Shown: positions 31,957 through 42,400, counted from the first letter of the stretch. The stretch is DNA of 46,185 nt from Penium margaritaceum (GCA_023375785.1 SZWC01007374.1:75260-121444), one strand, 5' to 3'. The notes: generated from the sequence alone by a model not told the origin. Translations and numbers: made by a program.

Positions 31957-33218
31957 CTATCGGATGAGCGATCACGCGCTGACTGAGTTGAAAAAACAGC
32001 TCAACAAGATGCTCTGTCAGGGGTTCCTCTACCCTTCCACGTCACCATACGCTACACTAGTATTATTTGTGAAAAAGGAAACTGGCAAGATGTGTGTAAC
32101 AGGATGCGGCCCGAGAGTCACCCTGCGCACGATTTCACACATGCATAACGGTGCGAACACTAAATGCAACCGGTTTTGGCGTAATGGTAGCGCAGTTCGT
32201 TGTAAAACCGTTATATTGGTATCAGAGTTGGAGCGCATGGGTTTGAATCCCGAGGCCGGCTTGAAGCACAATACCACCTCGATGTCACACCATGGTGCCT
32301 GCGGGTACACATGGGAGAGCATCATCATCGAGACATGGGTCTCACATGCTGAGGAAGCCTGCCCGTTGGGACTATAACGTGGTGAACTACATGACGGCAG
32401 GTTGCTCCGTGGAAGTTGGGCTCGCACTGTGAGGGTGTCAGCGCCAATTACGGAGGACCTCATAGGGCCTGGTCACCCCGTGACGTGGAGGGTTGGCCTG
32501 CATCGAGGACGGTGTCAGGGTTCCAAGGGGGAGGAGTGTAACAGGATGCGGTCTGAGAGTCGCCCTGCGCATGATTATGTACATGCATAACGGTGCAAAT
32601 ACTGAATACAACCGGTTGTGGTGCAATGGTATCACACTTCATTGTAAAACCATTATAATGCATATGTGCATTGATCATCGGGCGTTGAATCACGCTACCA
32701 TCAAGAAGCGCTACCCTCTCCCTCGAGCCGACGAACTTTTTGACCAACAGTGAGGAGCCCGGATTTTCAGCAAAATTGATTTACACGACAAACATTGCCA
32801 GGTACGCGAGGCGGCCGCCGACATCGAGAAGATAGCATTCCGAACTCGTTACGGGCACTTCGAGTTCACGGTTATGCCATTTGGACTCACAAACGCCCCA
32901 GTGAACAACATTTTCTGTCGGTACCTCGATGACTTTGCCGTGGTGTACCTTGACAACATTTTGGTGTACAACCGCACCCTGGACGAGCACGATGGACATG
33001 CCCGAAAATTTCTCAAAGTTTTACAAAGAGAGAAGTTTTTTGGAATGCTCTTGAAATGCGACTTCGGTCGTTGTTCGATCGAGTTTTTGGGTCACTTCAT
33101 CAATAGTGGACTGATAACCATGGATCCGAAAAAAGTGGCAACAGTGGCTGATTGGCCGACGCCGACCAACGTTCGAGAAATTCAAGTTTTTCTCGGTTTC
33201 AGAAATTACTACCGGTGA
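31957..33218 (+). pseudogene. pol: Gypsy-3 reverse transcriptase, split by a TRIM
   Basis: YRMSDHALTELKKQLNKMLC, GFLYPSTSPYATLVLFVKK, ETGKMC then the inserted TRIM. The sequence resumes at 32664 with [20 protein letters not shown] and RADELFDQ, a TGA, IFSKIDLHDKHCQVREAAAD, IAFRTRYGHFEFTVMPFGLT and RYLDDFAVVYLDNILVYNRT. The catalytic YLDD reads YLDN (codon 32955-32957 AAC for GAC), so RT is inactive. The domain ends with FLGFRNYYR and a TGA where an Arg CGA codon is expected. Confidence 0.88.
32095..32663 (+). mobile_element. TRIM: miniature LTR retrotransposon inside Gypsy-3 RT
   Basis: Direct terminal repeats at 32095-32215 and 32537-32662 (about 121-126 bp, ~83% alike by hand count) both start TGTAACAGGATGCGG. 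The 5' repeat is followed by TGGTATCAGAG (32217-32227, initiator tRNA-Met primer site). The 3' repeat is preceded by the polypurine tract AAGGGGGAGGAG (32525-32536). ATGTG flanks both sides (32090-32094 and 32664-32668), and its removal restores KMC-IDHRAL of RT. The ~320-bp interior has no coding capacity. These are the defining features of a terminal-repeat retrotransposon in miniature. Confidence 0.9.
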
Positions 33219-33815
33219 TTTGTGAGGGACTATGCGCGATTGTCAGCGCCTCTTTCCGACCTCACTCAAAAAGAAAATGAGTGGCGGTGGGGAGACAGCG
33301 AACAAGAAGTGTTCACCACTTTGCGGAACACTCTGACCTTGGCACCAACCCTACAATTAGCCGATCCAACGATTGACTACGTCATGGCTACGAATGCATC
33401 AGACCGAGCCATTGGCGTGATTCTTTTGCAAGATCATGGTAATGGCGAACAACCGGTCGCCTACATGTTCTGAAAGCTGCAAATGCCAAAACTCAACGAC
33501 ACAGTTCATGAAAACGAGATGCTGGCGGTAGTGCACACCTTCAAGACGTGGCGATGCTACCTGGAGTGTCGTCGATGCGTCTTGTGCACCGACCACCATG
33601 CATTGAAATATTTGAAGACGCAGCCAGATCTCAGCTGACGTCAAACCCAATGGATGGAGTTCCTTGAGTCCAGGTTCAACTATGAAATTGAGTACCGGCC
33701 AGGAAAAACCAATCCGGCGGACACACTCAGCCGCCGACCAGATATAACGACCGATTTGGCAACCCTAAAACTACAACGAGACCCCTACCTCGAGCGATTG
33801 TCTGTATGAGGTTAC
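33219..33815 (+). pseudogene. pol: Gypsy-3 RNase H
   Basis: FVRDYARLSAPLSDL, TLAPTLQLADPTIDYVMATN, ASDRAIGVILLQDH, a TGA at 33471, KLNDTVHENEMLAVVHTFKT, CTDHHALKYLKTQPDLS, a TGA, then RQTQWMEFLESRFNYEIEY and RPGKTNPADTLSRRPD. This is the RT-type RNase H of chromoviruses, recognisable end to end. Of the usual acidic residues, the Asp and Glu in the ATNASDR and NEMLA motifs and the later CTDHHAL Asp are seen. Stops replace residues at several places, mostly at Arg-type positions. Confidence 0.82.
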
Positions 33816-33819
33816 GATC

Positions 33820-34225
33820 AGCACAACGGATATGATAAAACCAAGTTTTGGTACGACGCACCCTTACTAGCAACGACGCTTCACTCGCCAGGTGATCGTT
33901 CCCCTGAACGACGAACTTCACCGCATGCTACTCGAAGAATGCCACGGTAGCGGCCCAGGTGGACACTGAAAAAGCTGGCAAAAAACTACCGGTGGGAGAA
34001 GATGCAACCCGACGAGGCAAACTTCTACAAAACCTACGACACATGTCAGCGACAAAAATCTCGTCGTAGAAGGCCACCTACACTACTCCAACCGCTCCCT
34101 GTTCCGAGGGAACCATGGGAAGACATCTGTATGGACTTCGTCACTGGATTACCTTTCACACCCGAGGGATATGACACCATCCTCGTCATTGTTGACAGGT
34201 TTTAGAAAATTTCCCACTTCATCTT
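33820..34225 (+). pseudogene. pol: Gypsy-3 integrase, N-terminal half
   Basis: KFWYDAPLL then a damaged zinc-binding region ending in ANFYKTYDTCQRQKSRRRRP, LLQPLPVPREPWEDICMDFV (first Asp) and GYDTILVIVDRF, TAG at 34203, KISHFI. The reading frame is cut at HFI by Copia-C. Of the H2C2 finger only the second Cys of the CxxC pair is kept (YDTC). Confidence 0.82.
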
Positions 34226-34777
34226 TGTTGAGAGGTGCGATTACTGCGCTGGTGTCAAGCTACGATATGGTGAAGACGGCACTGCATTCGGAGCACTGTA
34301 CGGAAAGTTACGGATTTTACGGTGAATTCCCGGGACCACGCCTACTGGGAATTCTCTCCTGTACAGGCCAGATAAATTCTGGCAACCAGCCATGAAGCAG
34401 CCTAAAGGGCCTGGTTTGTAATATAGTATGCTGGCATACGTAAGAGGGTTGCGCATGCCTCTAGTTAGCTGTAGCAGGGAGGGGAGCTACATACTGCGCA
34501 GCACTGCATAGCTATCCTGGTCAGAGAGTCCTCTAACTGACTAGGTAAGACTCATGCACCCTTGGCATGAGGTCCACACTGCATCACCATCATCATGCAT
34601 GGAGCTTGGGCCCTCCAACCTGCATGGGCCAATCTGGTACAAGCTTCAGGAGGAACCCGATCGACGGATCTGATGCAACAGCATGGCAAGATCAACAGCC
34701 GTCAGAGGAAACCCTGCAGAGCAAGCAACCTCCTGGGGAAGCTGCACCTGACCACCTGATGAAGCCTCCTCAACAAG

Positions 34778-34893
34778 GAAGCTTCTCCCTGAACCTGCAG
34801 AGATGCCAGTAACAACTCTGACCTACAGGAAGCTTCTCCTGGAAGGAAGCTTCCCCAAGAGGCAGCAGACCTGAACCACCTGAAGGAAACTTC
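34778..34893 (+). promoter_or_regulatory. Heat-shock-element-like array in Copia-C 5' LTR
   Basis: GAAGCTTC at 34778, 34829 and 34846 and GAAACTTC at 34886, 34-149 bp upstream of the TATA box. The 34829/34846 pair is 17 bp apart. The last site sits in a 12-bp perfect inverted repeat (CCACCTGAAGGA at 34876, TCCTTCAGGTGG at 34894). GAAnnTTC is the heat-shock factor recognition core. A role in stress-induced transcription is inference. Confidence 0.5.
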
Positions 34894-34926
34894 TCCTTCA
34901 GGTGGTCAACTTTCCAGATCCACAGG

Positions 34927-34934
34927 TATAAAAG
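34927..34934 (+). promoter_or_regulatory. TATA box of Copia-C 5' LTR
   Basis: TATAAAAG, mutated to TACAAATG at the matching position of the 3' LTR (43056-43063). Confidence 0.7.
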
Positions 34935-35370
34935 GCGAAGCTCCTCTCAGTTCACATCTATCTCAGCATCTCAGCTTTCTGCAAAGCACTCAGCTCTGCT
35001 CAAGCCTCTGACTTTGGAGCCCTGACCAAGTCTCTGCTGGAGATCCCTCCAAGGACCCTATAAGCCTGGCAAGGCCTGCCAGCCTAGGTGGAGGCTACCC
35101 TGGAGGCCAGTCAACCTGGAGACTGCGCCAAGACCCTTGCCACGATGGCCTACAAGGCCTAGCAAGGCATTGCCCCTCTATGGGCCCGGACCTGTGCTAG
35201 CCTAGCTTGCCTAGGATTTTCCATGTACCATACTTGTACTTTGTATCAATCAAGATTTTAGCCCAGATTCCCAACCCTTGCCCTGCTATTGTACAAGCTA
35301 CGCTGCTGATCACCCGAAGATCCTACCAGCAAGGGTCCTAGCCCTTGCTTCCTGTCTCACAAAATCAACA

Positions 35371-35382
35371 TGGTATCAGAGC
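35371..35382 (+). promoter_or_regulatory. Copia-C primer-binding site
   Basis: TGGTATCAGAGC directly after the LTR, initiator tRNA-Met type. Confidence 0.92.
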
Positions 35383-35543
35383 ACTAGGCGGTGCTCTCAG
35401 CAGTTTGTAGCAGCAGTAGCAGCAGACTACGTTGGTGGTGGAGACGTTCTCCACCAGCCCTGTACAAGTGCTGAGCCAGAGGCGGAGGTGACGCCACTTC
35501 ACGCGCGTGAGCGGCGTTCCACCTGCACAGAAGCACGAGCAAC

Positions 35544-37178
35544 ATGGAAGAGGAGAACGCTCAGTCAGCTTCTCCTACACTTGATGACCAATCATTTTTG
35601 CATGGCATGCATATGGGCCAAGAGCAGGGGCGCCATGTCGCAGACCACGCACAACGCAAAGCTGCAGAGGCGCAACGCTTGGCTGATGAGGCGCAACACA
35701 TGGCGGAACAAGAAGCCACAGCACGTCAAGCTGTGGAGCAAGAGAGGGAGGCGCTGAGGTAGCAGATTGCCGCTCAAGAGCTCCTATGTCAAAAGGAGCA
35801 ACTTACTCATGCAGCTCAAGTATTGAAGACGCAGCAGCTACAACAGTCACATGCGGCTCAAGCAGCCCAAATCGCACAACTTCAGCAGCAGCTGGCATGG
35901 GCTCAGCAACAGCAGCTTCAGCAACAACAGCAATAGCAGCAGCAGATGCAGTGGCAACACGGTTCACAAGGATTGTCTGCACATGTGCCACAAGAAAGCC
36001 CTCCCCCAGTCGTGCAACCAGCCATGTCTCAACAAGTGCAGCTAGTAGCAGCACCACAAGGAGGCATGCCACAGCCATTTGTGGCTCAACAGCCACAACC
36101 AGCTCCGATGGTGCCACCCATGGCACACTACCAGCAGATGCACCAAGCACTAGGACCGCAACCCTTTGCGGCACAACCAACACTAGTTCATGCAGGAGCA
36201 GCAGTACCACCACAAGGGCCGCAGCCAATGGCACAAGGCTTTGTGCCACTCCCACATGCGACTGCACAAGGCAAAGCGTACCAAGGCCTGGAGGACGGTG
36301 TGCCTCAAGCAGCAGCCTCACTACATATGCACAAGCTCAATGTTGACAAATTTGATGGCGAGAACTTCCCACACTAGGCGCACAAGTTAAAAAAAGCAGC
36401 CCAGATACACGGCATCTGGAAGTTCTACAACGGCTACTACACGCCTCCGTCACCAGGGTCGCTGTCTAGCGTGGTGGGTGAGTACAACTACTTCACCAGA
36501 GCTGCTTTCATGGTGCTGGACGACCATCTGAATCCTTGCATCCAGCAAGCCATACGGATGTACGAGGAGACTGCTGAGCCAGCTCGCCAAGCTTGGTCCT
36601 ACCTGCTACGGACCTACATGTCTGGCGATTCAACCTTCAAATCTCACCTCTTGACAGAACTGTCGCACATCAACCTCAATGGCTTCGACAACATCGAATC
36701 TGCTCGCAGCATCAACAAAGAAAAGTCACTTTGCGATCAGCTCGCAGTGACAGACGCTCCTGTCTCTGAGCCTGTGTTCATGACCTTTCTCGTCAACGGT
36801 CTGACTGGGGACTGGGACGACGTCCGGAAGGTACTCAAGTTCAAATATGAAGCAGAGCTCATAGAAGCATACGTTTGCAAGATGCTTCTGACAGAGCAAC
36901 GCGACCGGCAGCTGACAAGAGAAAAGGAGAGAATCTTGAGCAATGCAACTGACCAAGGTGTGAGCGCTGCTGTGTCCACTGCTCAGCCCTCGCGGAGCAG
37001 CCAGTCCACGAGGAACTCCGCGTCCACCCAGTTGTCCGTCCACTCTGGACCAAATGCCAGCACCCGAAGTGCACGCGGCCAGAATGCAGGGTCACGTCCT
37101 GCAGTTGAGTGCCATTATTACAAGAAGATTGGGCACATGAAGCGGGAGTGCAGGAAAAGGATGTGGGATGAGGAATAA
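35544..37178 (+). pseudogene. gag: Copia-C gag
   Basis: One frame starts MEEENAQSASPTLDDQ at 35544. An Ala/Glu/Gln-rich coiled coil follows (about 35620-35930; HMAEQEATARQAVEQERE, QQLQQQQQ), then a Pro/Gln/Met-rich segment (35950-36290), HKLNVDKFDGENFPH and the UBN2-type gag core (36400-36920; FMVLDDHLNPCIQQAIRM, FMTFLVNGLTGDWDDV). A Ser/Arg-rich stretch leads to the knuckle CHYYKKIGHMKREC (37110-37151), in which the second Cys is Tyr. In-frame TAGs at 35760, 35934 and 36375 fall at probable Gln, Gln and Trp codons. TAA at 37176 precedes the protease in the same frame. Confidence 0.85.
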
Positions 37179-37670
37179 GCAAGGCGACAGCAACGTTATA
37201 GAGCAAACAACTCAGGAGGAAAGGGGGAGAAGAAGGCAGCTGGCAGTAAGGAGAAGCAGCCTGAGAGAGGCGTGAACAAAGAGGCAGGGAAGCAGGATGG
37301 AGGCAAAGAGAAGCAGTTTTACTATACAGGATCTGTCTTCCAGCTCTCAGCTAAGCAGAGTGATGAGCTGGTACGCTCCACCTACGTGTGGTACCTTGAC
37401 AGTGGGTGCACTTCACACATCACCCATGACAAAGGCTGCCTCCACGAGCTGGAACCTTGCTCCAAAGGCTTCGTCACGGTTGTAAACAAGAGGGAAGTGC
37501 CTGTTTTGGGCAAAGGAAAAATGACAGTGACTGGGTACGACGGTGCCCAGGTCAAGTTCAGGGACGTGTTGTACATACCTGAGATCACGGTGAACCTCCT
37601 GTCACTCGGGCAGCTGAAGAGGGGTGCACGGATCGTCAGCGACGGAGAATGTCCCTTTGAAGAGCCGTGA
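37179..37670 (+). pseudogene. pol: Copia-C protease
   Basis: Continuing the gag frame after TAA 37176: a Lys/Gly-rich spacer, then VWYLDSGCTSHITHDKGC with the catalytic DSG intact (about 37396-37404), VLGKGKMTVTGYDGAQ and FRDVLYIPEITVNLLSLGQL, the standard copia aspartic protease. It is released from the polyprotein and cuts gag-pol in the particle. The frame runs out at TGA 37668 because of a frameshift near 37650. Confidence 0.85.
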
Positions 37671-39190
37671 AGGCGAGACCTTCGCTGAAGGTTTCCTTCT
37701 TCTACACGGCATGATTGAGCTGGACTTTGCAGCACCAGCTCCAACAAAAGGGCCAGATACACCCTTCGCAACAGCTAGTCTCCACCAGGTTTCTGTCGCA
37801 GACCTCAGTTTGTGGCACAAACGGCTCGGCCACATCAGCAATCAAACTGTACAGGCAATGCAGAAGCACGAACAGGTCAACGGTCTTGATATCAAAGAAA
37901 GTGGCAGTAAGGATGCAGCAGAGCCTTGTGAAGACTGCGTGCAGGCAAAACTGCCATGACAAATGTTTCCTGTGGCAACAAAGTGCGACGTCAGCCAGAA
38001 GCTGAAGCTGGTCCACACCGACATTTGTGGACCCTTACCAACGGCCACAGTCTACTGAGGACATCGCTACATTCTGCTCTTTGTTGACGATGCCACAAGG
38101 ATGGTGTGGAGCTATCCTCTCCATACAAGAAATGAAGCTCTAACATGCTTTTTCAAGTGGCTCGTAATGGCCGAAAGGCAAAGCAGCAGAAAACTACAAG
38201 TTCTACGCTCAGATGGTGCTGGCGAGTACACCATCATAGATTTTGCCACTCAACTAGAGGACCTCGGCATCGTGCAGCAATTCTCCACGCCATACACCCC
38301 GCAGCAGAATGGCGTAGCAGAGAGAGCAAACCGCACGATGCAAGAGACGCTGAAGTCGATGCTGCTTGGTGCGCAGCTCGACAACTCGTGGTGGCCATTT
38401 GCACTCCGGAAAGCAGTGTGGGTGTGCAACCGCGTGCCACACGTGTCGCTACCGAGCATGAAACCCTTCCAGGCATGGCACAATGACAAACCAGACATCT
38501 CCATGCTACGCACTTTTGGGTGCATGGCCCTGCTCCATGTCCCAAAGGAACGTCGGCGGAAGCTAGCAGACAAAGCAACATGGGGGGTCTTCCTCGGACA
38601 AAGCCCCAACATGAAGGGGTGGGAGTTCTACGATGTGGACTCCCATCGGATCATCACAAGAAGAGATGCCTTATTCCTCGAGAACCTGACACGCACTGCT
38701 TGGGAGAATAAGCAATCAAGTGAGCCTGCTCTACTCCAGACTTTCTACGACTCCTACGTAGAGACACTAGAGGAGGGGGAATCTGACAGTGTGCCACTCA
38801 CCCTTCTTGATCTGGATAAGGCGGATGAGCAACCGGTGGTCCCGCGTGTGGCCCTCGACACTCGCCGAAACGAACGCATCACCACTGATCATGAGGCGCT
38901 CGTAGTACCTAATGACAAAACAGAGACCATGAGCGTGCAAGATGGTGCGCATGCAACGAGGAAACCACATGATGAAGCTGCTCGGTATCCGGGGCGCCTC
39001 ACGCGCCTCCTGCGACAGCAATTGCAACAAGAAGAGGAGCAGGAGATCAAAGAATCAAATATGGCAATTACAGCGTGTTCCATCTACAAGGAGGCGGATG
39101 AAGTCCTGGCAGACTTCACCACCATGCACCTTGCAGCTCTCGTCTCAACGAGCACGCTTCCACCAGAGCCAAAGACTCAGAAAAAAAAAC
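37671..39190 (+). pseudogene. pol: Copia-C integrase
   Basis: Frame +1 relative to gag. LSLWHKRLGHISN and EPCEDCVQAKLP form the HHCC zinc finger. The core has LVHTDICGPLP (Asp, 38020), LRSDGAGEYT (Asp, 38212) and PQQNGVAERANRTMQE (Glu, 38320): a complete D-D-X35-E triad. Stops at 37957 and 38056 (TGA) lie before and just inside the core. FLGQSPNMKGWEFYDVDS then HRIITRRDALFLE is the conserved copia integrase C-terminus. A long acidic linker (38750-39190) leads towards RT. From 38059 to the next frameshift the frame is open, the longest uninterrupted coding stretch in the window. Confidence 0.88.
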
Positions 39191-39195
39191 ACTAC

Positions 39196-39926
39196 AGGGT
39201 GAGCACGTGGCAGAATGGAAAGCAGCACTTGACGCCGAGTACCAGAGTCTCATGGATCAAGGGACGAGGGAGCTCACAGAGCTTCCGTTTGGGTCCCGAC
39301 CAGTGGGAGTGAAGTGGGTGTTTCGTATCAAGACAAAAGCAGATGGGAGCATTGACAAGTTCAAGGCTCGCCTCGTGGCAAAGGGGTTCGCGCAAGTTGA
39401 GGAGAAAGACTTTTTCGACACCTACGCTCCCGTGAGCCGCTACACCACCGCCCGCATCATGCTGGAAGTTGCAGCAGTGATGGACTACGAGGTGCAGCAG
39501 CTCGACGTGAAAAATGCCTTTCTACATGGCGAGATGGACACGACTGTCTACATGAAGCAACCTGAGGGCTACAACGACGGGAGTGGCAGAGTGTGCAAAC
39601 TGGTAAAGAGTCTGTACGAATTGAAGCAAAGCTCCCTACTTTGGTACAGGAAGCTACAAGTAGTGCAGGAGTCTCTCGACTTTGAGCCTTCAGCATACAA
39701 CGATTGCCTCTACCTACATCGGCCATCACCAGACACGAAGCCAGACTGCTACGTGCTGGTCTACGTCGTCGACCTTCTCATCGTAGGTCCGTCGGAAAAA
39801 ATTATCAAAGCCACAACAACGGCTATGGCGAAGGAAGTCAATGTGACACTCATGCCCAACTTTGAGTTCTACCTGGGCATGAACATCGAACGCGACCGTG
39901 AAACGCATATGCTTGACCTAAGCTAG
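39196..39926 (+). pseudogene. pol: Copia-C reverse transcriptase
   Basis: The frame shifts near the poly-A at 39181-39189. MAEWKAALDAEYQSLMDQGT, VGVKWVFRIKTKADGSIDKF, KARLVAKGFAQVEEKDFFDT, YAPVSRYTTARIM, QLDVKNAFLHGEMDTTVYMK, QPEGY, VCKLVKSLYELKQSSLLWY. The catalytic YVDD reads YVVD: codon 39768-39770 is GTC where GAC is expected, so the first Asp is lost. The domain ends FEFYLGMNIERDR and TAG at 39924 where Gln is usual. Confidence 0.9.
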
Positions 39927-40842
39927 CAGACATACGCTCGCAAAGTTTGCGAGCGATTCAACGTTCCTGATCGACATGTACCAACACCTCTGTCATCAGC
40001 AGCTAACACATCAGGGACAGAGGGGGAGGAGTGAGACCGACTACCGCAGCAGAGTCGGATCGCTGATGAACACAGCAAGTTGTACGCGGCCAGATCTACA
40101 GTTCACCGTGAGCAACTTAGCACGCGGCAATGAGACCTATACGATGGTGGCGTGCAAGGAGCTCGACAGAGCTCTAGGCTACCTAAAGACGAAAGGTGAC
40201 ACCAGCCTTGTTTTTGGGACGACAGACAGCCTCAACCTTGAGTGCTATGTCGACACATATTTTGGAGAAACGGAGGAAGACCGCCGCAACACTACGGGTT
40301 TTGTGTGCTTGCTTGGTGGAAGGGCGGTGTCCTGGACCAGCAAGCGACAGATTCTCATCACACTCAGCTCCGCAGAAGCTGAGTATGTGGCAACTACTTC
40401 AGTAGCACAGGAGGTCACGTATCTCCGCAACCTCCTGGAGGACATCGGATTCACTCAAACGCAGCCGACGAAAATTTTTGTCGACAACAAGTCTGCGATT
40501 GACCTCGCAAACTCGACAAGATTTCAGGCCCGAACAAAGCACATCGACATTCGTGGGCACTGGATCCGTTCAAAGGTCAAAGACAGCACGATCCAACTCG
40601 TGCATGTGCCAGGCACAAAGCAAGCAGCTGATTTCCTGACAAAGAGCGTCCCGAAGGACGTGTTCTATTGGTGTGTGGAGCAGTGTATTCTCACCTCCCA
40701 TGCCCTCTCGCAGTACGTGCAGAAGCGGCCGGTCGTGGAGGGGACGCAGAAGTCAAACACACGCAGCTTCGCCCATCACGCAAGCCTGCTTTATGCACAC
40801 GGATTTCACATGCTTCATGGTACACGAGAAAACATCGACTGA
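39927..40842 (+). pseudogene. pol: Copia-C RNase H
   Basis: QTYARKVCERFNVP, then a frameshift at the G-rich run near 40020-40035, TDYRSRVGSLMNTASCTRPD (40037-). RNase H follows: LECYVDTYFGETEEDRRNTT, VSWTSKRQILITLSSAEAEY, VATTSVAQEVTYLRNLL, IFVDNKSAIDLANS, RTKHIDIRGHWIRSKV and VHVPGTKQAADFLTKSVP. The Asp-Glu-Asp set (YVDTYF, SAEAEY, FVDNKSA) is present. The domain is otherwise full length. The frame continues about 50 codons past the normal end to TGA at 40840. Confidence 0.9.
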
Positions 40843-40849
40843 AGCAAAA

Positions 40850-42400
40850 AAATCCGATGCATCATCAGGTTGTCATTCAACAAATCAACGTGGCTTCTGT
40901 GGACCTCGGGATGGTGCGGGACGTTTCGCAAAAGTAACTCCAAAAGGGACTACCACAGAATAGCAGAATTTTTTCAGCGGCCTCCAGCTTATTAAAACAG
41001 CCCCAGCAGCACCATATATCACGGGTGAAGAGAAGCTGCAGTTCAAAAGCCAATCTCAGACTTCTTTTTGGGCTGGAGGATCTGCCAGTGAAGCAGAATC
41101 CCTCACTGTTACAACTGGTCCTGCCGCAACTGTAAAAACCTGCATCGGCATTAAAATGGTCAAAAGTAGCAGCTCGACCTCGGAGGAAAAAGACAAAAAA
41201 ATCAAGCAGCAGAATGTCGAGCACCCGGAGCACCAGGCGCAGCTTGCGCAGCTAGCGCAACTGCCCGATCGGAACGACCGCGGCCAGTTCGGGGGGCTGC
41301 CGAGCGAGCAGCTGGAGCAACTGGAGCAGCTCGCGCAGCTAGCGCGGCTGCGAGGTCGGAACGGCCGCGGCAAGTAGGAGGAGGAAGCGAGCAAGACAGA
41401 GCAAAAAAAAGGGGGAAAGAGCGAGGAAGCGGGCGAGCGGCCATGGAGCTCGCAGCCGCTCGCACAAAACCCTTGCTGCTGACGTCAGCATGCGAGGGGG
41501 AGCGAGACAAGGGCCCGCTCGCTAAGCGTGGCCAGCTCGCAAGCAAGAAACACAGAGCCGGCGGAGGAAAGGACGAAGCCGACGGAGGAAAAGACGAAGC
41601 CGGCGGACAGGAGAAGCAAGGGGGAGCTGCCGCCGCGAAGTGCGCGATGTGTCTGCTCGACTACGCGACGGCGACAGTCTCACCCACAGAACTGTGTCCC
41701 CACGCACGCAGCCACGGGTGAGCGAAACTTGGCCTCTACACCTGGCGCGAAATCAGCGGCTGCACCCCTGATTCGATGGGCGAGCGAGCGCACGACCACC
41801 TCGGACAGATTGAGCAAGAACGACGTTTCTCACTCGACAAGCAGCAGACAACATGGACTGAACAGGGTCTTTCAGCGGAAAAGTAACAGTACTACGGCTG
41901 TTACTGTTGCAAAGAAACTGCTGGCGACTGAAAACGACGAGGACCTCCAGAACGTCCAGGACGTATTTTGTACTACTCCAGTGACTGGAAAGTCAACTGA
42001 CGACCCATAAATCTTTTTTCTGGAAGATTCTCCCACTCTAGAGGAGCAGGAAGGATGCAAGAAGGAGCCCGAGGGGTCAAACCAACATGCACACCTTCAG
42101 CTCCATGAAGAACCACGCGAGTTGCTTTTGCATGAAGCACGCGAAAATTTTCTGGAGTGGCCCGAACTCGACCCGGAAATTTTCGGGTATGACAGCTTAC
42201 AGGAATCACTTGCTGGAAGTCCTAAAATAGGTTAGGAAGTGACCCCGGCCCCAAGAGGAATTTTTTTTTCCTTGGGTGCATAAGCTGATACTGACAATTT
42301 TCCAGATTTCCCACTCAGCAAAGAGGACACTAAGCTCCATGTCCTCGACGCGGATTTCTGGGAGTCACTTGAGGAATTTTTTGGGAGCCCGCAGGAGTGA
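40850..42400 (+). pseudogene. Extra reading frame between Copia-C RNase H and 3' LTR, unrecognised
   Basis: A single frame spans about 515 codons with only six internal stops: TAG 40961, TAG 41375, TGA 41480, TAA 42008, TAG 42233 and TAA 42281. It ends at TGA 42398, 30 bp before the polypurine tract. The middle (41200-41640) is rich in Gln/Leu/Glu repeats (QLAQLAQL, SEQLEQLEQLAQL) and then Lys/Glu/Gly. The end is acidic and aromatic (ENFLEWPELDPEIF, DADFWESLEEFFGS). No signal peptide or membrane segment is evident, so it does not look like an envelope. Most copia elements have no such region; some plant Sireviruses carry an extra ORF here. Its reality as a protein is uncertain. Confidence 0.45.

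Larger units (their letters stand above)
34226..35370 (+). mobile_element. Copia-C 5' LTR (1145 bp)
   Basis: TGTTGAGAGGTGCGATTACT to AAAATCAACA. It differs from the 3' LTR by about 40-45 substitutions (hand count), a 2-bp indel and an 83-bp segment (34385-34467) absent from the 3' copy. TATAAAAG is at 34927. TATCAATCAAG/TACTTGTACTTTG near 35240 may be the 3'-end-processing region. Confidence 0.92.

Noticed and set aside
35544..40842. Possible alternative genetic code (TAG/TAA read as Gln, as in some ulvophyte algae)
   Set aside because: Several TAGs do fall at Gln positions. But TGA and TAG also fall at Arg, Trp, Lys and other positions, and frameshifts and lost catalytic residues show general decay. 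The host gene uses a normal TGA stop.
40850..42400. Envelope-like gene in Copia-C
   Set aside because: No signal peptide, transmembrane segment or Cys pattern was seen, so an envelope role is not supported.
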